A stretch of 64,000 nucleotides of DNA from the NCBI GenBank assembly GCA_016711485.1, contig JADJSX010000023.1, positions 1,257,001-1,321,000 of the forward strand, read 5' to 3'. The notes below the pieces were generated by a model, which saw only the letters and a program-made list of their open reading frames with translations, searched no databases and had not been told where the DNA came from. This document shows, piece after piece, positions 36,746 to 46,439 of the stretch. Position 1 is the first letter of the stretch. The number at the start of each line of letters is the position of its first letter. This DNA comes from Leptospiraceae bacterium. GTDB lineage: Bacteria > Spirochaetota > Leptospiria > Leptospirales > Leptospiraceae. A program made the position numbers and the translations under genes.

Positions 36746-37114
36746 CTAATCTCTCAATCTAGAACGGATAACAACGACTAACTCAGAAACGGAAATATAG
36801 TGTAAGAATAAAATGAGAATTCGAAAAGCGACAGGCAAAAGCAAAGCGGAAAATTCCAAATCAAACAAGTCTTTCCCGTTGCCAATTGCTAAGAGTCCAG
36901 CTAGAAAAAATTCCAGAAAGCAACCAACTAAAAGCAATCTGGATTCTTTCAAAAAGGACATCACAACTCCAACAATGCAAAACGAAAAAAGGAAAAGGTA
37001 AAATTCTAATGGAAATCCGTAAGCCTTCGCAGCAATACAAGCATCTACCAAATGCGAAATCACAACTCCTAAATATACAACAAACATGGTCAACGAACGT
37101 AATTGAAATATCAT
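36746..37114 (-). CDS. Four-span membrane protein
   Basis: 122 residues from ATG at 37114 (GGAGGTGAGCAA upstream). Hydrophobic spans: MFVVYLGVVISHLVDACIA, YLFLFSFCIVGVVMSFL, LLLVGCFLEFFLAGLLAI and LLLPVAFRILILFLHYIS. ATGA overlap with the HTH gene. Leftward and convergent with the early operon, so it is probably a lysogenic cargo unit together with the two upstream genes. It could be a holin-like or superinfection-exclusion protein. Confidence 0.55.
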   Translation of the reverse strand: MIFQLRSLTMFVVYLGVVISHLVDACIAAKAYGFPLEFYLFLFSFCIVGVVMSFLKESRLLLVGCFLEFFLAGLLAIGNGKDLFDLEFSALLLPVAFRILILFLHYISVSELVVVIRSRLRD

Positions 37115-37335
37115 TTGCTCACCTCCAAAATCTTTTCGACGTAAGCGCAAAGCGTCTCTGTGCTTACATCCAATTTGCCGCTCAGAATTTTATGAATCCG
37201 GGAATGGTTGACTTCGAGTTTTTCAGAAAAATCTCTGATTGTAAACTCGCTCGCAAGTTCTCGAAGTCCATTCAAAAGAGTTTCTTTTTCTTTTCGAATT
37301 CTGCTTACCGTATCACGAAGTTCTTTTCGATTCAT
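37111..37335 (-). CDS. Small HTH regulator
   Basis: 74 residues from ATG at 37335 (AAGGAGAATTT upstream). Helices with an HTH: LASEFTIRDFSEKLEVNHSRIHKILSGK (residues 27-54) followed by VSTETLCAYVEKILE. It resembles small Cro-like DNA-binding proteins and probably regulates the leftward cargo unit. Confidence 0.6.
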   Translation of the reverse strand: MNRKELRDTVSRIRKEKETLLNGLRELASEFTIRDFSEKLEVNHSRIHKILSGKLDVSTETLCAYVEKILEVSK

Positions 37336-37380
37336 AAATTCTCCTTGCAAAAAAAACAGGGGAGGTTGACTATGATGCAA

Positions 37381-37400
37381 ACCCCGCCTTTCGGCGGGGC
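37381..37400. terminator. GC-rich hairpin AACCCCGCCTTTCGGCGGGG
   Basis: CCCCGCC and GGCGGGG arms with a 3-nt loop, between the 36-residue gene and the HTH gene. On the minus strand it is followed by TTTGC only. It may reduce read-through from the upstream promoter. Confidence 0.6.
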
Positions 37401-37406
37401 TTGTGG

Positions 37407-37517
37407 TTATTTTTCCTCTTCGGATTTTTTTTCAGTGACATCGGCTAGGATGAAGCTGATTACTTTCCATGCTACCAAGAAAGCTAATCCGAAGGTGAAG
37501 ACTAGAAGTATTGTCAT
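37407..37517 (-). CDS. 36-residue membrane peptide
   Basis: ATG at 37517 with AAGGAGGTTGACT upstream, one of the best ribosome sites here. One span (ILLVFTFGLAFLVAWKVISF) and a charged tail (ADVTEKKSEEEK). The longer open frame to 37625 has no site. Toxin-like or holin-like small membrane peptide; role unknown. Confidence 0.55.
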   Translation of the reverse strand: MTILLVFTFGLAFLVAWKVISFILADVTEKKSEEEK

Positions 37518-37618
37518 AGTCAACCTCCTTAAAAATACTTTTTCCTTTGTTGTTTTATTTGTCACCAAGCTAAATAAAAAATTCCTCCCTTTTGCATTTT
37601 TTTTAACGGTGAAAGCCA

Positions 37619-37930
37619 ATGCCAATTAAGCCCGAAAATAAAAAACTCTATCCTAAAAACTGGAAACAGATTAGCCTTGCAATCCGAGAACGAGCGCAAG
37701 GCAAATGCGAATTTTGCGGAGCAAAGAACTACGAGCCACACCCAAGAACAGGCTCAAAAGTCATTCTCACAGTTGCTCACCTAGATCATATTCCATCGAA
37801 TTGTAATCCAGAAAATCTAAAAGCTCTTTGTCAACGTTGTCATCTCACTTACGACGCTAAGCATCATGCAGATAACGCTCGTAAAACCCGCTACGAAAAA
37901 TTTCATTTCGGAGCAAGGAGCTTGTTTTGA
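37619..37930 (+). CDS. HNH endonuclease
   Basis: 103 residues, ATG at 37619. HNH motif with zinc ribbon: C30-x2-C33 (KCEFCGA), TVAHLDHIP (H54, D56, H57), NPENLKALCQRCH with N66 and C71-x2-C74. HNH enzymes in phages cut DNA for packaging or homing, or act as restriction enzymes; terminase and this gene are far apart, so a free or defence role is possible. Followed by a coupled gene (TTGA overlap). Confidence 0.8.
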   Translation: MPIKPENKKLYPKNWKQISLAIRERAQGKCEFCGAKNYEPHPRTGSKVILTVAHLDHIPSNCNPENLKALCQRCHLTYDAKHHADNARKTRYEKFHFGARSLF

Positions 37931-38211
37931 AAAAGCCTTTTGCCTTGTTCGACTTAGAAGGATTAAGTTTTACTGTGAGCGAGAAAGTTCTAGTCGGTTG
38001 CGAACAATTCTTTCCAGGCTATAAATACACGATTGATTATATCCAACCTAATACGAGCAACTTTTCTCCAATTCAAATTGCCAAGCACGGTTTCGATTCA
38101 CGCCAGGCATGGGTAATTGTTGGTATCCACAATGGACATACTATAACTCGCTTGCGTTTAAAATTTTTTCTAGAAGAAGTATCGCCTTGTTTGAATAAGC
38201 TTTGGAAATGA
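37927..38211 (+). CDS. Hypothetical protein coupled to HNH gene
   Basis: 94 residues. TTG at 37927 overlaps the HNH stop and has GGAGCTTGTT upstream. Mixed alpha/beta, with YKYTIDYIQPNT and HTITRLRLKFFLEE. Could be an immunity or partner protein of the nuclease by position only. Confidence 0.5.
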   Translation: MKKPFALFDLEGLSFTVSEKVLVGCEQFFPGYKYTIDYIQPNTSNFSPIQIAKHGFDSRQAWVIVGIHNGHTITRLRLKFFLEEVSPCLNKLWK

Positions 38212-38513
38212 AAATTCCTCGCGATAAAAACGGAAACCTAGTTTGCTATTGGCATTATCCAGGAGACTCGCCACGCGTTTTAATTCCTGGTTGTTACGGA
38301 TCACTTTACGATAGACCGGATTATTGCAATTGTCCTGGAGGTGTTTTTGATCCTGGTAAAGTGGTATTTAAAGCAAGGGATTTGAGAAAGCTAGAAAAGG
38401 AAATTGAATCTCTTAGGAAGGAAGTAAGCGAGCTTCATAATTCTCAACTCGAACTCAATAACCGCCTTATAATCCTAAATTCTATCCCTAGTAAGTCTGA
38501 AAACTTACCGTAA
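38208..38513 (+). CDS. Cys-containing coiled-coil protein near the prophage right end
   Basis: 101 residues from ATG at 38208 (ATGA overlap with the previous gene). N-terminal half with CYWHYPGDSPRVLIPGCYGS and DYCNCPGG, C-terminal coiled coil (LEKEIESLRKEVSELHNSQL). Last gene before the presumed attachment end. Unrecognised. Confidence 0.5.
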   Translation: MKIPRDKNGNLVCYWHYPGDSPRVLIPGCYGSLYDRPDYCNCPGGVFDPGKVVFKARDLRKLEKEIESLRKEVSELHNSQLELNNRLIILNSIPSKSENLP

Positions 38514-38661
38514 TTTGCCCCTCTTTCATTCCCGATTTGTGGGAATTTGTGGAGTAAATTACTCACAAGGTTTACCTGAAAAGGCTTGTTCTATTACATA
38601 ATCCTAGATTCTAGTAAGCATATCAATGCGTATTATCTATTAAAGTCTATCCCCTATATAG
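38514..38661. other. Presumed right end of the prophage
   Basis: 148 bp without a gene between the last phage-like frame and the first codon of the cheR fragment (38662). It holds one hairpin (ATTCCC/GGGAAT, 38530-38547) and several short inverted repeats. Mu-family ends carry several transposase sites; I cannot identify them or the exact terminal dinucleotide. An in-frame TAG at 38659-38661 directly precedes the intact CheR frame. Confidence 0.5.
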
Positions 38662-41600
38662 AATATAGATTTTTCTTTTTATAAATACAAAACTATATCT
38701 CGTCGGATAGAGCGCCGAATAGGAATTAACCGCAAGGCAAATACCGACGAATATATTAAACTTTTAATCGAATCAAAAGAGGAATGCGCAACTCTTGCAC
38801 GTGAATTTTTGATCGGAGTAACTCAATTTTTTAGAGATACGGAAGCATATAAAATTTTAAAGGAGGAAGTAATTCCTAAATTATTTTTTGATGTATCTCC
38901 CGGTGAGCCTGTTCGTATTTGGAGCGCTGGATGTTCTACAGGAGAAGAGGCATATTCCATCGCAATTCTATGTAAAGATTATTTGGACAAAAACTCACTT
39001 AATATAGATCTCAAAATATTTGCAAGTGACTTAGATAAGGAAGCAATTCGTAGAGCAAGTATTGGACTATATCCGGAAAGTATTGTTGCAGATGTGTCAG
39101 CAGAATATTTGGAAAAATATTTCACAAAAATAAGTTCTGGATACCAAGTTCGTGAGTTTATTCGACAAATTGTTATTTTCTCCAATCATAATATAATTAC
39201 TGATCCGCCGTTTTCGAAAATCAGCCTTGTCACCTGTCGCAATATGCTTATTTACTTTAAACCAGAAATACAAAATAAAATCATAAATTTTTTTCAGTAT
39301 TCTCTATCGCGAGGAGGGTATTTATTTTTGGGAAGTAGTGAGGCATTGAGTGAGGTATCCTCTGCATTTGAAGTGATAAGTTCAAAAAATAAAATATTCA
39401 AATTTAAGGAAGGGCACGAAAATGCATTTCTAAGAAATTTACTTCCAACAAAAAATGGTCTTACTTCAAGAAATAGATCAGTTACTCTATCACCGCAAAT
39501 TATTCCTACTCTAGATACTCGAAAAAATAATCCACTGATAGAGTTGTACCAAGAATCGCTGAATTATTTTGCGCCTTCAGGGGTTATTATAGACAGACAT
39601 GATACTATTGTATATTTTTTCAAAGATATAAAACGATTTCTAAATTTTCCCGTTGGCAAATCAAATTTGAATATAATGGAATTAGCAGATGCACAGCTAA
39701 CAATGATTATTTCCAATATGATTTATAAAGTTAGGCATGAGAAAAAAGAAATTAGACTGAACAAACTAAAGTTTAAAGAATATGGTCGTTATATCGAACT
39801 AAATCTTGCCGCCAATATTGTATTTGTCGGTCGAATCAAAGAAGAGTTTATAATCCTAACGATTAACGAATCTATAGATATTCCAAAATCGAACGAAACA
39901 CAAATAGACGATGCTGTTAATTATGATGAACAAGTAGCAGATAGACTTCGAGAAATGGAGCGCGAGATTAAGTTTAGAGATGAAAATCTACAAACCACAA
40001 TCGAAGAGTTAGAAACTTCTAATGAAGAACTGCAATCTACCAATGAAGAATTAGTATCTTCCAACGAAGAACTCCAGTCTACTAATGAGGAGTTACAATC
40101 TGTAAATGAAGAGTTATACACCGTTAACTCCCAATTCCAAGACAAAATAAATGAATTAACCGAATTAAATGATGATATTAATAATTTAATTACAAATACA
40201 AAAATTGGCGCAATTTACTTAGATAAAAAGTTACAAATTCGAAAGTATACAAAAGAAATGGAAAAATCTTTAAATATATTAAATATGGATATTGGTCGCC
40301 CATTCTCGCACATAACGCTAAATTTTAACTATCCAAAATTCTATGAAGAAATTCAAAAAGTACAACGGACACTTAAAGAGAAAATTATAGAAATATATAC
40401 CAACAGCGGAGAGTGGTATGTAATGAAAATTATCCCCTACAGGCATTCTGATAATTCTATTCATGGAATTGTAATTGTACAAATTAATGTAACTGAATTA
40501 AATGAAGCCTTGGATGTTAATAAAAAAATTCTTTTAGCAATGGAACAAAGTACAAATGGTGTAATGATTACTGATATAAACGGAGAAATTGAATATGTAA
40601 ATTCTCATTTTTCAGTTCTAACTGGTTACTCTAAAGAAGAGTGTGTTGGTAGAAAACCTAGTATTCTAAGATCAGGTAAATATTCCGAGAAATTTTATCA
40701 AAATCTTTGGAATACAATTCTGAGCGGCAAACCATGGATATCCGAAATGTGCAATCGGAAAAAAAATGGTGATCTATATTGGGAAATCAATCAAATTACG
40801 CCAATCCTAGACAACAAAGGAAATATTATTAATTTTCTGTCTGTCAGGGAGGACGTAACCGAAAAAAGAAAACTCAATGAAAAACTTTCTATCAATATAA
40901 CGATGCTTGAAAATTCTCAAAAAATAGGAAACATAGGAAGTTGGACTTTTGATCTCAAAGCAAATAAGCTTGTTTGGTCGGAGGAAGTATTTCGTATATT
41001 GGGATTAAAACCGAATGAATTTGAACCAACCTACGAAAAATTTATGGAATTCGTGCATCCCGAAGACAGAGAAAAGCTTGATAATTCATTTCAAGCGACC
41101 ATTCGTAATCGTATTCCTTACCAAATAACGCATAGAATTATTCGTCCCGATGGAGAAATCCGTTATGTAGAAGAGAAGTCCGAAGAAGCGTTAGATGAAA
41201 ACAACGAAGTGAAACTATCGATTGGATGTATTAAGGATGTTACAGAATTACGAAAAGCTTTAGAAAGCGAAAAAAAATTAAATGAAGAGTTAGCATTAAA
41301 AAATGAAGAAATAATTAAATCAAATAACCAGTTAAATAATACAAACTCTCAGTTATTAATGGCATTACCATTTCCATTTTCCTACTGTAAAGTGATCGTT
41401 GATACAAATAATAATCCAATCGACTATGAGTTTATGGAAGTAAATGATGTATTTGAAAAACACGTAGGAATTTTCAGAAAAGATTTAATTGGAAAATTGG
41501 TAACGCAAGTAAATCCAAAAATACCAAGGGAGTTGATAGAGAGATTGGGCAAAGTTGGATTATCCGGTGCAGAAATCAGTTTTGAACAGTATAGCCCTTT

Positions 41601-41691
41601 AATGCAAAAAAAATATTCCTACAAAGTTTTCTCTCCTGCCTTAGGATACTTTTGCGAATTATTGATTGAAATTAACAATGAAGACAAATGA
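38662..41691 (+). pseudogene. CheR-PAS signalling gene lacking its 5' part
   Basis: The frame is open from 38662 and begins inside a CheR N-terminal domain (IDFSFYKYKTISRRIERRIG, DEYIKLLIES, LIGVTQFFRD), with no ATG or ribosome site; the first alternative start is TTG at 38809. Then come the SAM-binding motif IWSAGCSTGEEAYS, the CheR body, a TNEEL-repeat coiled coil and three or so PAS domains. Such coiled coils link CheR to PAS in CheB-CheR-PAS proteins, so the missing part is probably CheB plus the start of CheR. Prophage insertion is the likely cause. It overlaps the kinase gene by ATGA. Confidence 0.75.
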
Positions 41692-44447
41692 ACGAAAAAT
41701 TTAAAGAGCTTAGAGAGCGGGCAGAAAATGCATTAGAAAATTCTGAACGGAATATTGATAATATCACTAAAGAAGAAATATTAAAGATTGTTCAAAATTT
41801 AGAAATTCACCAAATCGAATTAGAATTACAAAATGAAGAACTCATTAACACACAAACAAATTTAAAAAATTCAATTCAAAACTATGCAAATTTATATGAG
41901 TTTGCTCCCAATGGATACATGCAAGTAGATGAGGATCTTCGAATAACTGAATGTAACCTCAAAAATTGCTCTATGTTATCGATTTCTAAAAATAAAATAT
42001 TAGAGAAACGATTTACAAATTTTATTGCACCGGATTACCAAGATATATTTTACCTTTGTTTTGAAGAAATTAAAGCAACCAAGAAACCTAATTCTGCAGA
42101 GTTAATTTTAACTCCCTCTAATGATTTGGAAATTTCGGTCAAAGTAGATATAGCTCCTATTTTATATTCAGACAAATATTTGATGGCAATAACCAACATT
42201 AGCCAACTAAAATTTTTTGAAGCAGAAAACAAAAAGAAAGAACTGCGGGCAGTTTCTTTATTAAACGCAATTCCTGATTTAGTTTTTAGAATGGATAAAG
42301 ATGGAAATTATTTAGACTTTAAGGCATCCAATGATGGCCTTTATTATAGGACAGATGATTTAATTGGAAAAAATTACAAAGACATACTTCCAGAATATCT
42401 TGTCCATATTATTGAAGAAAATATTAATCTCGCAGTGAAAACAGGTAATTTACAAGTGTTTGAATATACTTTAGATATGCCGATAAAAGGAATTCATTTT
42501 TATGAATGCCGATTAACTGTAAGTTCAGGGAATGAAATTATTGCAATAGTTAGAGATATAACCGAAAAAAGAAAAATAGAAAAAACGTTAAGCGATAAAA
42601 GTCAAGAGTTACAAGTTATATATGATAATAATCCAGGACTGATTAGTCATGTGGATAGGGATTTGCGGTATATTTCTGTAAATAAATCATATTATAAATA
42701 TTTTCATAAAGATGATGTAATTGGCAAAAGAATACAAGATGTTCTAGATAATGAGGCTTATGAAAAAAGTATTCCTTATTTAAAAAAAGCCCTAAATGGC
42801 GAGTCTGTAAAATTTGATAACAATATAAAATCACATGATGGCAAAGCAGTATCTTTAGAAGTAGAATACATTCCAGAAATCGTAAACGGAAAAGTGATTG
42901 GAATATTTATTATTGCAAATGATATTACAGAAAGGAAAATATTCGAGAAAGAATTAATTAAAGAAAAAGAAAATGCAGAAAGAGCTAGTAAATCTAAAAG
43001 TACATTTCTCGCAAATATGAGTCATGAAATTCGAACCCCCATGACAGCCATATTAGGATTTTCGGAGATACTTGGTACCCAATTGACGGATCCTCAATTA
43101 TTAGAATATATAAAAAACATTTCTAATAGCGGCAGAACATTATTATCCCTAATAAATGATATATTAGATTTATCTAAAATAGAAGAAAATAAATTAAATA
43201 TAAAAACCGAACCTGTTAGTTTGGCTTCTGTCATTGATGATATAATGAACGTATTTTCGTTGGCTGCGGAAAAAAAACAATTAAAACTAATCAAAGAAAT
43301 CCCCGAAAACTTTCCAAAAAATTTACTTTTAGACGAATTACGAATTCGACAATTAATGTTTAATTTAGTGGGAAATGCAATCAAGTTTACAGAAACTGGG
43401 TTTATTACTTTAAAGTTAAAAATATTTCAAATTAAAAAAATCAATAAAGTCGAATACTTAGATTTAAAAATCATAGTGGAGGATACTGGTATTGGAATTC
43501 CTGAGAAACAGTTAGAAAGTATTTTCGATTCATTTACGCAAGTTATTGGTCAAAATCTTGCTAAATTTGGTGGGACCGGTTTAGGTCTGGCCATTGTGAA
43601 AAAAATTGTACAACTAATGGGTGGGAGTGTTGAAGTAAAAAGTCAACTAGCGCAGGGATCTGTATTTACAATCACATTGCCCAATATTGAAATAACCGAG
43701 AAAGCTGACTATTTAAATAGTGAATTAATTGATTTAGAAAAAATTAAATTTAAAGATTCCAAAGTTTTGATTGTGGATGACAATTTATTGATTCGAGAAG
43801 TAATAAAAAAGTTTTTGTCGGACTATTCGAATTTAGTAATATTAGAAGCGGTAGACGGAAAAGATGCAATTCAAAAGGCAAACATACATATTCCGGACGT
43901 TATTCTGATGGATTTACGAATGCCGGGTATGTCAGGGGTGGAAGCAATTCAAATCATAAAATCACAAAATGAAACAAAACATATTCCAATACTTGTTATC
44001 ACAGCTACTGTCTATAAGACTGAAGAAATGCAAATAATCAATGAATGCGAAGGTGTACTGTACAAACCAATTAAAAGAAGGGAAGTCTTAGAAAAAATTA
44101 TTAATATACTTGGCGAAACTACACTTGTTTACAATGAAAAAAAAATTAATGAGGTAAATTATGATTTTTCGCAAGTTTCAAAAGATGGACTTAATAATGT
44201 TTTATTAAAAATAAATTCTAAATTAATGGAAAGATGGAATTTTTTGTGTGAGTTTTTGGATATGGAAGAAGTTAAACTTTTTGCAGATGAGATTATATCG
44301 ATAGGCGAATTAGAGTCTATTGATATTCTTTCTGAATGGGGTAAAAATTTAAAAAATTTAGCATCCGTCTTTGATATTAATTCCTTACAGTCAGAGTTAC
44401 AAAAATTTCAGAAAATTAAAGAGTCAATTGAATTGCATAGAGGCTAA
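41688..44447 (+). CDS. PAS-containing hybrid histidine kinase
   Basis: 919 residues, ATG overlapping the previous stop. N-terminal coiled coil, three PAS domains (about residues 65-420), HisKA with MSHEIRTPM (H446), HATPase with NAIKF, DTGIGIP and GGTGLGLAI, and a C-terminal receiver with VDDN and ILMDLRMPG (D742). It autophosphorylates and passes phosphate to the receiver. Co-transcription with the CheR-PAS gene suggests a chemosensory or phosphorelay pair, now separated from its 5' partner. No membrane segment is seen, so it is cytoplasmic. Confidence 0.9.
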   Translation: MNEKFKELRERAENALENSERNIDNITKEEILKIVQNLEIHQIELELQNEELINTQTNLKNSIQNYANLYEFAPNGYMQVDEDLRITECNLKNCSMLSISKNKILEKRFTNFIAPDYQDIFYLCFEEIKATKKPNSAELILTPSNDLEISVKVDIAPILYSDKYLMAITNISQLKFFEAENKKKELRAVSLLNAIPDLVFRMDKDGNYLDFKASNDGLYYRTDDLIGKNYKDILPEYLVHIIEENINLAVKTGNLQVFEYTLDMPIKGIHFYECRLTVSSGNEIIAIVRDITEKRKIEKTLSDKSQELQVIYDNNPGLISHVDRDLRYISVNKSYYKYFHKDDVIGKRIQDVLDNEAYEKSIPYLKKALNGESVKFDNNIKSHDGKAVSLEVEYIPEIVNGKVIGIFIIANDITERKIFEKELIKEKENAERASKSKSTFLANMSHEIRTPMTAILGFSEILGTQLTDPQLLEYIKNISNSGRTLLSLINDILDLSKIEENKLNIKTEPVSLASVIDDIMNVFSLAAEKKQLKLIKEIPENFPKNLLLDELRIRQLMFNLVGNAIKFTETGFITLKLKIFQIKKINKVEYLDLKIIVEDTGIGIPEKQLESIFDSFTQVIGQNLAKFGGTGLGLAIVKKIVQLMGGSVEVKSQLAQGSVFTITLPNIEITEKADYLNSELIDLEKIKFKDSKVLIVDDNLLIREVIKKFLSDYSNLVILEAVDGKDAIQKANIHIPDVILMDLRMPGMSGVEAIQIIKSQNETKHIPILVITATVYKTEEMQIINECEGVLYKPIKRREVLEKIINILGETTLVYNEKKINEVNYDFSQVSKDGLNNVLLKINSKLMERWNFLCEFLDMEEVKLFADEIISIGELESIDILSEWGKNLKNLASVFDINSLQSELQKFQKIKESIELHRG

Positions 44448-44481
44448 ATTAAATTAGCTCCGAATAAATCTGTATGAGTAG

Positions 44482-44874
44482 TTACTTTTGGTCTTTGGTA
44501 AATATGCTCTTGTTCAAATCCTCTTTCATTTTTTGAGCGGAAGACTGCATTTCATCTGAGATTTGTTTAAATTCAGAAATGAGTTTTTTCTGATCTTGGC
44601 TTTCGACTTGGTTATTGTAAGCATTTAAAAATTTTGTTATAGAATTTGTGTGTCCGACAAACCTGACATCTCTGTCTTTCGGCAAGGTAATGATTGTAGT
44701 CGGGGAAAATACTATACCAAATTTTTTCCTTGTTTCTGGATTAGTGATTAAGTCGATGATTTCTATATTGATTTTCAATTCAGACAAGTATTGGGTTTCT
44801 TTTTTCCATTCCTGAACCATTTGATCGGCTTGTAGTGCATTATCAATAAAAACTTTTATCAAGATTTCTGTCAT
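44482..44874 (-). CDS. KaiB-like thioredoxin-fold protein
   Basis: 130 residues from ATG at 44874 (AGGTAAATTC upstream). Residues 1-85 fit KaiB: ILIKVFIDNALQADQMVQEW, LKINIEIIDLITNPETRKKF, IVFSPTTIITLPKDRDVRFVG. The SPT-cisP segment and RxVG end are typical. The C-terminal 45 residues form a helical extension. KaiB-like proteins outside cyanobacteria often lie by histidine kinases, as here (44926-46020 on the same strand). Clock function is not implied. Confidence 0.62.
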   Translation of the reverse strand: MTEILIKVFIDNALQADQMVQEWKKETQYLSELKINIEIIDLITNPETRKKFGIVFSPTTIITLPKDRDVRFVGHTNSITKFLNAYNNQVESQDQKKLISEFKQISDEMQSSAQKMKEDLNKSIFTKDQK

Positions 44875-44925
44875 GAATTTACCTAGAAAATATTTCCTTT
44901 TTGTTTGTCTCATTACAATGTTACT

Positions 44926-46020
44926 TTATTTCGCTAAGTTTGCAGATGGAATAGTAAGTATCACTTCTGTCCCTTTTTTTTGTTCGTTCTCTACTTCTGA
45001 TTGAATTTCTATTGAACCATTTAATTTTTCTATGAATTTATTTACCAAAGGCATGCCGTATCCAGTTCCTTTTTCGCCTGCTGTACCTTTTCTGCTAGTT
45101 GGTTTAGTGAAACTAAATACATCCTTTAATAATTTTTCAGGGATTCCTATTCCAAAATCACGAATTGAAATTTTTACATAGTTTCCTTTTTGTTCTGCTG
45201 AAATTATGATACTTGAGTTTGAATAAGAAAATTTTATTGCATTAGCTATTAAATTACTCATAATCGAGTGGCTGAAAATAGTTTGGTCAGCCAATATTTT
45301 TAAATCTTCTGGAATATGAAGTTCGATTGATATATTTTTCATTTCAAATTTTGAAGTGAGTAAAGAGTTTGCATTAATAATTGCTTCTTTTAGATTAATA
45401 GGAACTAAGGTTAATTCCATTTTGCCGTCTTCAATTGAATTTAATTCTCTAATGGAATTTATTATATTCAAACATGCATCTATCGAATAAAATAGCATTG
45501 GAAGACTTTCTTCTATTAAACTTTTGTCTTCGCGAAAAAGTTCTAAAAGACTTCGTGATCCTGTAAGAGGATTCTTTAAATCGTGCAGTAGAACTCTCAG
45601 AAGTTCTTGAATTTTTTCGTTCTTCTTTTGTAGTTCTTCTTTTTTGGTTTTTAGTTCTAGATGAACTTTAATTCTAAGTAATAACTCTGTTTTATTAAAT
45701 GGTTTAGTAATGTAATCACTCGCGCCAATTTGTAAGCCTTTTATTTTTTCCTCTTGTTCTGCTAAAGCACTGATAAAAATAATTGGTATATCTTTTGTTT
45801 TATCGATTTCTCTTATTTTTTCAAATGTTTCATAACCATTTAGTCCAGGCATATTTATATCGAGCAAAATTAAATCGACTGGTATTCGTTTTAGGATTTT
45901 TATAGCTTCTTCACCGCCTGTGGCAATTACTAATTCATATCCATTTTCAGAGAGAATTCTTCCTAGAATTTGAATATTTTGGACGTTATCGTCAACAATA
46001 AGTATTTTTTCTGGTTTCAT
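44926..46020 (-). CDS. Receiver-histidine kinase hybrid
   Basis: 364 residues, ATG at 46020. N-terminal receiver (VDDN, ILLDINMPG with D54, K107 in YITKPF), a coiled coil, HisKA with LLHDLKNPL (H146), and HATPase (NLIANAIKFSY, RDFGIGIP, KGTGYGMPLV). REC in front of the kinase suggests that it is driven by an upstream kinase, perhaps the hybrid kinase 41688-44447. It is followed by the KaiB-like gene 51 bp downstream. Confidence 0.88.
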   Translation of the reverse strand: MKPEKILIVDDNVQNIQILGRILSENGYELVIATGGEEAIKILKRIPVDLILLDINMPGLNGYETFEKIREIDKTKDIPIIFISALAEQEEKIKGLQIGASDYITKPFNKTELLLRIKVHLELKTKKEELQKKNEKIQELLRVLLHDLKNPLTGSRSLLELFREDKSLIEESLPMLFYSIDACLNIINSIRELNSIEDGKMELTLVPINLKEAIINANSLLTSKFEMKNISIELHIPEDLKILADQTIFSHSIMSNLIANAIKFSYSNSSIIISAEQKGNYVKISIRDFGIGIPEKLLKDVFSFTKPTSRKGTAGEKGTGYGMPLVNKFIEKLNGSIEIQSEVENEQKKGTEVILTIPSANLAK

Positions 46021-46439
46021 ATTATATTAGTTTCAGTAAAAAATGCGTTAAGTATCTTAAGTAACTCACCTTACGCAAGGTGAGCAGCCCTGCGTGGACA
46101 TGATGGTGGCGCACCTAGCTGTGGGTTTGCTGCCGCAGGCTATTGATTCTATTAATTCATTAGTATTTTCTAATATTTTAAAATTATATTTCATTTTCGT
46201 AATTTTCCTATTTTGCGTAACATCAGTTAAGTAAGAATTTCTAAGACTGCAAAATAAGTAAAACGTTTTAGAATAGTAAAATATCTTTTTATCCTTCTCT
46301 TGAATTGTTTTTTAACTTTTGGTATGCTTCAAGTAATTTTTTAAATCCGTTAAATAAAAAGTAGGAAATCAAACTTTCAAACCTTTATGAATCACAGTTT
46401 TGTTAGTAACTTTTTTCCTACTTACAAAATTCTTTAGTT
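46021..46439. repeat. Intergenic region with family C repeat, copy 1
   Basis: No gene. 46058-46225 carries a dispersed chromosomal repeat: CTCACCTTACGCAAGGTGAG hairpin, CTGCCGCAGGCTATTGATT, ATTAATTCATTAG, TTTCTAATAT and a TTTTGCGTAACATCAGTTA end. Other copies: 49190-49355, 55346-55495, 57938-58075. Confidence 0.75.

Noticed and set aside
36813..37001. Rightward Lys/Ser-rich frame
   Set aside because: Antisense to the four-span membrane gene, which has GGAGG and clear hydrophobic segments.
37381..37400. Prophage attachment site
   Set aside because: A simple GC hairpin; no matching copy at another boundary is visible.
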